NCBI RefSeq assembly: GCF_001854325.1
Contig: NZ_CP017755.1
Location: forward strand, 3,162,001-3,226,000
DNA length: 64,000 nt
Origin: Cupriavidus malaysiensis
GTDB lineage: Bacteria; Pseudomonadota; Gammaproteobacteria; Burkholderiales; Burkholderiaceae
Direction of reading: 5' to 3'
Part shown: in pieces, positions 61,057 to 64,000 of the stretch
Numbering within the stretch: position 1 is the first letter of the stretch
How the letters are laid out: the number at the start of each line of letters is the position of its first letter
The notes under the pieces: generated by a model
The model's database searches: none
The model's input: only the letters and a program-made list of their open reading frames with translations
Told to the model about the DNA's origin: nothing
Program-made: the position numbers and the translations under genes

Positions 61057-62679
61057 ATGACGATGTTACGCAGCCTGTATCGCCGGCTCGGCCTTGGGCA
61101 CCTGGTCCTGGCCCTGGCGGTCTTCTCCTTGCTTGCTGCCTTCGCGAATACCTTCTATTCCGCCTACCGCGTGCAGCGCGAGATCCTGCTGACCAACGCG
61201 CTCGAAGCCAACCGGGTCTATGCGGCGAAACTGGCCGACAGCACCTCCAACTTCGTCAGGTCGGCCCAGCAGCAACTGGCCGTCAGCGCCTCCCTGCTGG
61301 GCGCCAGGCCCTTCGGGCGGCAGGCGCTGGAAGACGAAGCCTGGCGCCTGCTGCACCAGACCGACTCGTTCAACTCGGTGCTGATCGTCGACGCGCGCGG
61401 CACGGTGCTGGCCGTGATGCCGACCACGCTGAACCTCGCCGGCAAACAACTGGACAGCGAAGGCGCGCGCGCGGCGCTCGATGCCCGGCAGCCGCGCATC
61501 ACCCAGGCCTACGTGTCCGCCGCCGGCAACCTCGTGGTCAATATCTCGCAGCCGATCCTGGGCAAGGACGGGCGCTACCTCGGCTATGTGGCGGGCTCGA
61601 TCTACCTGCGGGAAAAGGGCATCCTGCATGCGCTGCTGGGCGAGCACTACTATCGCGACGGCTCCTACCTCTATGTGGTCGACCGCGCCGGCCGCATTCT
61701 CTACCACCCGGACAGCGGCAGGATCGGCAAGGTCGCCAGGGACAACCCGATCGTCGCGGACGTCATCGCCGGCAAGGCCGGCACGCGCCGGATCGCCAAT
61801 AGCAGGAACATCGACATGCTCGCCGGCTTCGCTCCGGTGCCGGTCGCGGGCTGGGGCATCGTGGCGCAGCGCCCTGTCGCGGCGACACTGGCCGAGATGG
61901 ACCGCCTCACGCTCGCCGTGCTGCGCGATACCGTGCCGCTCGTGATCGCTTCGCTGCTGGCCGCCTGGTACCTGGCCGGGCTGATCGCCAAACCCCTGCG
62001 CCAGCTCGCGCAGGCGACCGGGGAAAAGGACACGGCGGCCACCCTGCGCAGCATCCAGGGCATCCGTGCCTGGTACTTCGAGGCGAGGCAGCTCAAGCAG
62101 GCGGTGCTGGAAGGCCTCGCCACGCTGCAGGCGCAGATCGGCGCCCTCAACGAGGCCGCCGTCACCGACCCCATGACGGGCCTGCGCAACCGGCGCGCCC
62201 TGTCGGCGCAGCTGCGCAACTGGGGCGCCGCCGCCCAGCCCTTCGCGGTCATCGCCATCGACGTGGACCGCTTCAAGCGCGTCAACGACACGTACGGGCA
62301 CGAGGCGGGGGACAAGGTGATCTGCCACATCGCCAGGCTCATGCGCGAATGCTCGCGCCAAGGCGATTTCCTGTGCCGGGCCGGTGGCGAGGAATTCCTC
62401 ATGCTGCTGCCCGGCTGCGGCGCGGCCGAGGCCATGCTGATCGCCGAACGGCTGCGCCAGCGCACCGCCGCCACGCCCGCGCCAGGCGTCTGCGCGGTGA
62501 CGGTCTCGCTCGGCGTCGCCAGCTGGCCCGAGTCGCACGGCAGCATGGAGCGGGTGCTGGCGCTGGCGGACGCCGCCCTCTATGCGGCGAAGGAACAGGG
62601 GCGGAACCGGACCGTGGCCGACGCCTCCCTCGACCTGCCGGACGCGCCCCGTCCCCCGGCGCCACGCTCCGCCGGCTGA
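61057..62679 (+). CDS. Diguanylate cyclase with periplasmic Cache sensor
   Basis: A 540-residue membrane enzyme making c-di-GMP. Transmembrane helix 1 is at about 15-35, a double-Cache periplasmic domain at about 40-280 (GRYLGYVAGSIYLREK), helix 2 at about 292-312, and GGDEF at about 370-525. The active site is intact, G443-G-E-E-F447, and R434-Q-G-D437 five residues before it is the product-inhibition I-site. No EAL domain is present. ATG 61057 has a poor ribosome site (AAAAAGAAAAG), while a strongly initiated upstream ORF ends 17 nt before it. c-di-GMP commonly raises polysaccharide and adhesin output, fitting the neighbouring glycosyltransferases and the autotransporter. Confidence 0.94.
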   Translation: MTMLRSLYRRLGLGHLVLALAVFSLLAAFANTFYSAYRVQREILLTNALEANRVYAAKLADSTSNFVRSAQQQLAVSASLLGARPFGRQALEDEAWRLLHQTDSFNSVLIVDARGTVLAVMPTTLNLAGKQLDSEGARAALDARQPRITQAYVSAAGNLVVNISQPILGKDGRYLGYVAGSIYLREKGILHALLGEHYYRDGSYLYVVDRAGRILYHPDSGRIGKVARDNPIVADVIAGKAGTRRIANSRNIDMLAGFAPVPVAGWGIVAQRPVAATLAEMDRLTLAVLRDTVPLVIASLLAAWYLAGLIAKPLRQLAQATGEKDTAATLRSIQGIRAWYFEARQLKQAVLEGLATLQAQIGALNEAAVTDPMTGLRNRRALSAQLRNWGAAAQPFAVIAIDVDRFKRVNDTYGHEAGDKVICHIARLMRECSRQGDFLCRAGGEEFLMLLPGCGAAEAMLIAERLRQRTAATPAPGVCAVTVSLGVASWPESHGSMERVLALADAALYAAKEQGRNRTVADASLDLPDAPRPPAPRSAG

Positions 62680-62717
62680 GGCCCGGCCCGATGGCGTCCG
62701 CTACCGCTGGCCGCTGC

Positions 62718-63440
62718 TCAATGCCGTACTGCCGCCGCCTCCTGTTCGAAGCGGTAGCCGTAGCCGTACACCGGCGCCACCCGCCAGCCCTTGCTGCCGT
62801 CGAGCTTGAGCTTCTTGCGCAGGCGGCTGACATGGGTGTCGACGGTGCGCGTGTCGACGTCGGCGTTCAGGCCCCAGATGCGGTTGAGCAGGTGGTCGCG
62901 CGAGAGCAGCTTGCCGGGACTGTCGAACAGGTAGACGGCCAGGTCGAACTCCTTCTGCGTCAGTTCGACAGCCTGGCCGTCGAGCGCGATGCGCACCGCC
63001 TGCAGGTCGATCTCATAGGCGCCATGGCGCTTGGCCGCCGTGCCGGCGACGGTGGTGCCAGCGGTGGTGCCGGCGGTGGCGCCATAGCGGCGCGCCAGGG
63101 CCTCGATACGGGCCAGCAGCACCGCCGGCCGCACCGGCTTGACGAGGTAGTCGTCGGCGCCGGACCTGAGCGCGCTGACGGTGGTCTGCTCGTCCTCGCG
63201 CGCGGTCAGCACGATGATGGGCAGCTCCCAGCCGAGCTGCTCGCGCGCCCAATGGATGATGTGGCCGCCGTCGGTGTCGGGCAGCATCCAGTCGATCAGC
63301 AGCAGCTCGCAGCCGCGTCCCACCTGCGCCATGAAACCCGCGCCGTCGCCGAAGCCCTGCGCCACATGGCCGCCGCCCTCCAGCCAGGCCAGGATCACAT
63401 CGCGCTGGTCCGGATCGTCTTCCAATACCGCGATCTGCAT
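62718..63440 (-). CDS. OmpR-family response regulator
   Basis: A 240-residue regulator: receiver at 1-115 (VLEDDPDQRD, Asp50 in LLIDWMLPDTDG, VLTARED, YLVKPVRP) and an OmpR/PhoB winged helix at about 140-235 (ELTQKEFDLAVYLF, TVDTHVSRLRKKL, VYGYGYRFE). The linker (about 118-135) is a Gly/Thr/Ala repeat (GATAGTTAGTTVAGTAA) encoded by short repeated DNA, an unusually flexible hinge. No kinase gene is adjacent. It converges with the diguanylate cyclase (38 nt between stops) and is divergent from the N-type ATPase gene. Confidence 0.93.
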   Translation of the reverse strand: MQIAVLEDDPDQRDVILAWLEGGGHVAQGFGDGAGFMAQVGRGCELLLIDWMLPDTDGGHIIHWAREQLGWELPIIVLTAREDEQTTVSALRSGADDYLVKPVRPAVLLARIEALARRYGATAGTTAGTTVAGTAAKRHGAYEIDLQAVRIALDGQAVELTQKEFDLAVYLFDSPGKLLSRDHLLNRIWGLNADVDTRTVDTHVSRLRKKLKLDGSKGWRVAPVYGYGYRFEQEAAAVRH

Positions 63441-63599
63441 TGCCCCTCCCTTTCATCGCCCAGGCCCTCCCGCCACCGGCTGGCGGGGCCGGATTCTACC
63501 TGTTGCGCGCGCACAACCCGGCGCCACGCGGCCGGCCCGGGCGCGCCAGGGCCCACCCTCCCACCATAGCAGCCGGGCGCCTGCGAGCGCACCCCTCGC

Positions 63600-63613
63600 T
63601 TGATGGATATCAA
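63600..63613 (+). promoter_or_regulatory. Perfect FNR/Anr-type box before the N-type ATPase gene
   Basis: TTGATGGATATCAA matches TTGAT-N4-ATCAA exactly. A -10-like TACAGT at 63636-63641 implies a start near 63648, which would put the box centre at about -41.5, the standard FNR class II activator position. Confidence 0.7.
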
Positions 63614-63737
63614 TCCGCGGCGTGACGGCGGCGTCTACAGTAGGAAGTGACTGTCCCGAGGCGCCGGCCGCGATTGCCTGCACCTGGCCGCGAACGGCGC
63701 CGCCGGGACCCGACCGCATCGCCGCAACGCCGAACAG

Positions 63738-64000
63738 TTGGAAACGCGCCCCCTCCCACCCCAGACCGCCCGGACCGCCCAGGCTGCCGGCCCGCCCGGC
63801 AGCGCGCGGGTGCGCGCCATCCGTGGCGCGGTGCTCGACATCGACTGCGCCGGCCAGCCGCTGCCCGCTCTCTGCGACGTGCTGGCGGTAGCGCTGGACG
63901 GAGGCGGCGAGGTGCTGGCGGAGGTACAGGCCCACCTGGACCGCGGCAGCGTGCGCGCCATCGCGCTGCAGTCGACCAGCGGCATGCGGCGCGGCGCGGC
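63738..64000 (+). CDS. ATP synthase beta subunit, N-type (alternate) F1Fo ATPase, 5' part
   Basis: The partial frame runs off the window. From 63810 it reads VRAIRGAVLDIDCAGQPLP, VLAEVQAHLDRGSVRAIALQ and STSGMRRGA, the beta-barrel N-terminal domain of F1 beta subunits. The composition and EVQAHL...RAIALQ wording fit the N-ATPase (Na+/H+-translocating second ATPase) found in Burkholderiales, whose operon begins with the beta gene. The start is unresolved: the frame is open from 63651, TTG 63738 and GTG 63810 are candidates, and no clear ribosome site precedes either. A perfect FNR box upstream suggests low-oxygen control. The visible part ends before the P-loop. Confidence 0.75.
   Translation, partial: METRPLPPQTARTAQAAGPPGSARVRAIRGAVLDIDCAGQPLPALCDVLAVALDGGGEVLAEVQAHLDRGSVRAIALQSTSGMRRGA

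Noticed and set aside
1..64000. CRISPR arrays, tRNA/rRNA genes, insertion sequences, prophage or integrase genes
   Set aside because: Read through for regular spacer-repeat arrays, transposase motifs and RNA genes; none seen. The 279-bp array is coding and has no spacers.

Overview
The window is GC-rich (roughly 70% by eye) with tightly packed genes. Its gene content points to a betaproteobacterium of the order Burkholderiales, most likely a Cupriavidus/Ralstonia-type Burkholderiaceae. The indicators are an H-NS-like protein of the short beta-proteobacterial type, an orphan Bug-type tricarboxylate receptor, a BKACE enzyme, a Burkholderiales-style 16-strand porin, and the start of what looks like an alternative (N-type) F1Fo ATPase operon. 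The genus is inferred from gene types only. I see no rRNA, tRNA, CRISPR array, prophage or insertion sequence.

Layout. 1-3.4 kb: a minus-strand, Fur-box-preceded operon (PepSY membrane protein, DUF2271 protein with a flavinylation motif, DUF4198 protein, ApbE flavin transferase), probably an iron-linked extracytoplasmic redox system. 3.6-12.5 kb: a chemoreceptor, a flavin monooxygenase with a sulfonate-type binding protein, a LysR regulator divergent from a class Ic aminotransferase and an amidase, and an H-NS-like protein. 12.5-16.8 kb: a periplasmic beta-glucosidase (BglX type) divergent from orphan OpgG. 16.8-25.3 kb: a structured 0.95-kb leader and a 2,531-residue autotransporter built of exact 279-bp repeats with an 837-bp higher-order period. 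25.5-29.1 kb: a DksA-like protein and a vitamin B6 homeostasis group (PLP-binding protein, glutamine amidotransferase, divergent MocR regulator). 29.3-33.4 kb: a small envelope protein, an MFS transporter, a small hydrolase and a porin. 33.6-48.5 kb: isocitrate lyase, a MerR/2OG-oxygenase chimera, a BKACE gene with an AraC regulator, assorted oxidoreductases, an orphan Bug receptor, a TauD-like dioxygenase with a quinone reductase and a second AraC regulator, and a response regulator.

48.6-63.4 kb is a signalling and surface-polysaccharide region: a REP-like doublet, a hybrid histidine kinase, a CheY-like receiver, an Hpt protein, a STAS protein, a periplasmic binding protein overlapping a large sensor that carries both a PP2C phosphatase and a RsbW-like kinase domain, three glycosyltransferases, an active-looking diguanylate cyclase and an OmpR-type regulator. 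The parts suggest a phosphorelay, a partner switch and c-di-GMP converging on a cell-surface glycan. Three copies of a shared palindromic motif lie upstream of its transcription units. At the right edge begins a beta subunit gene of an N-type ATPase behind a perfect FNR box; a second perfect FNR box sits before the diguanylate cyclase.

A striking window-wide trait is the number of short tandem duplications (6-18 bp units) in intergenic leaders. One of them, an 11-bp repeat before the diguanylate cyclase, is placed so that loss of one unit would fuse an upstream ORF in frame to the enzyme.
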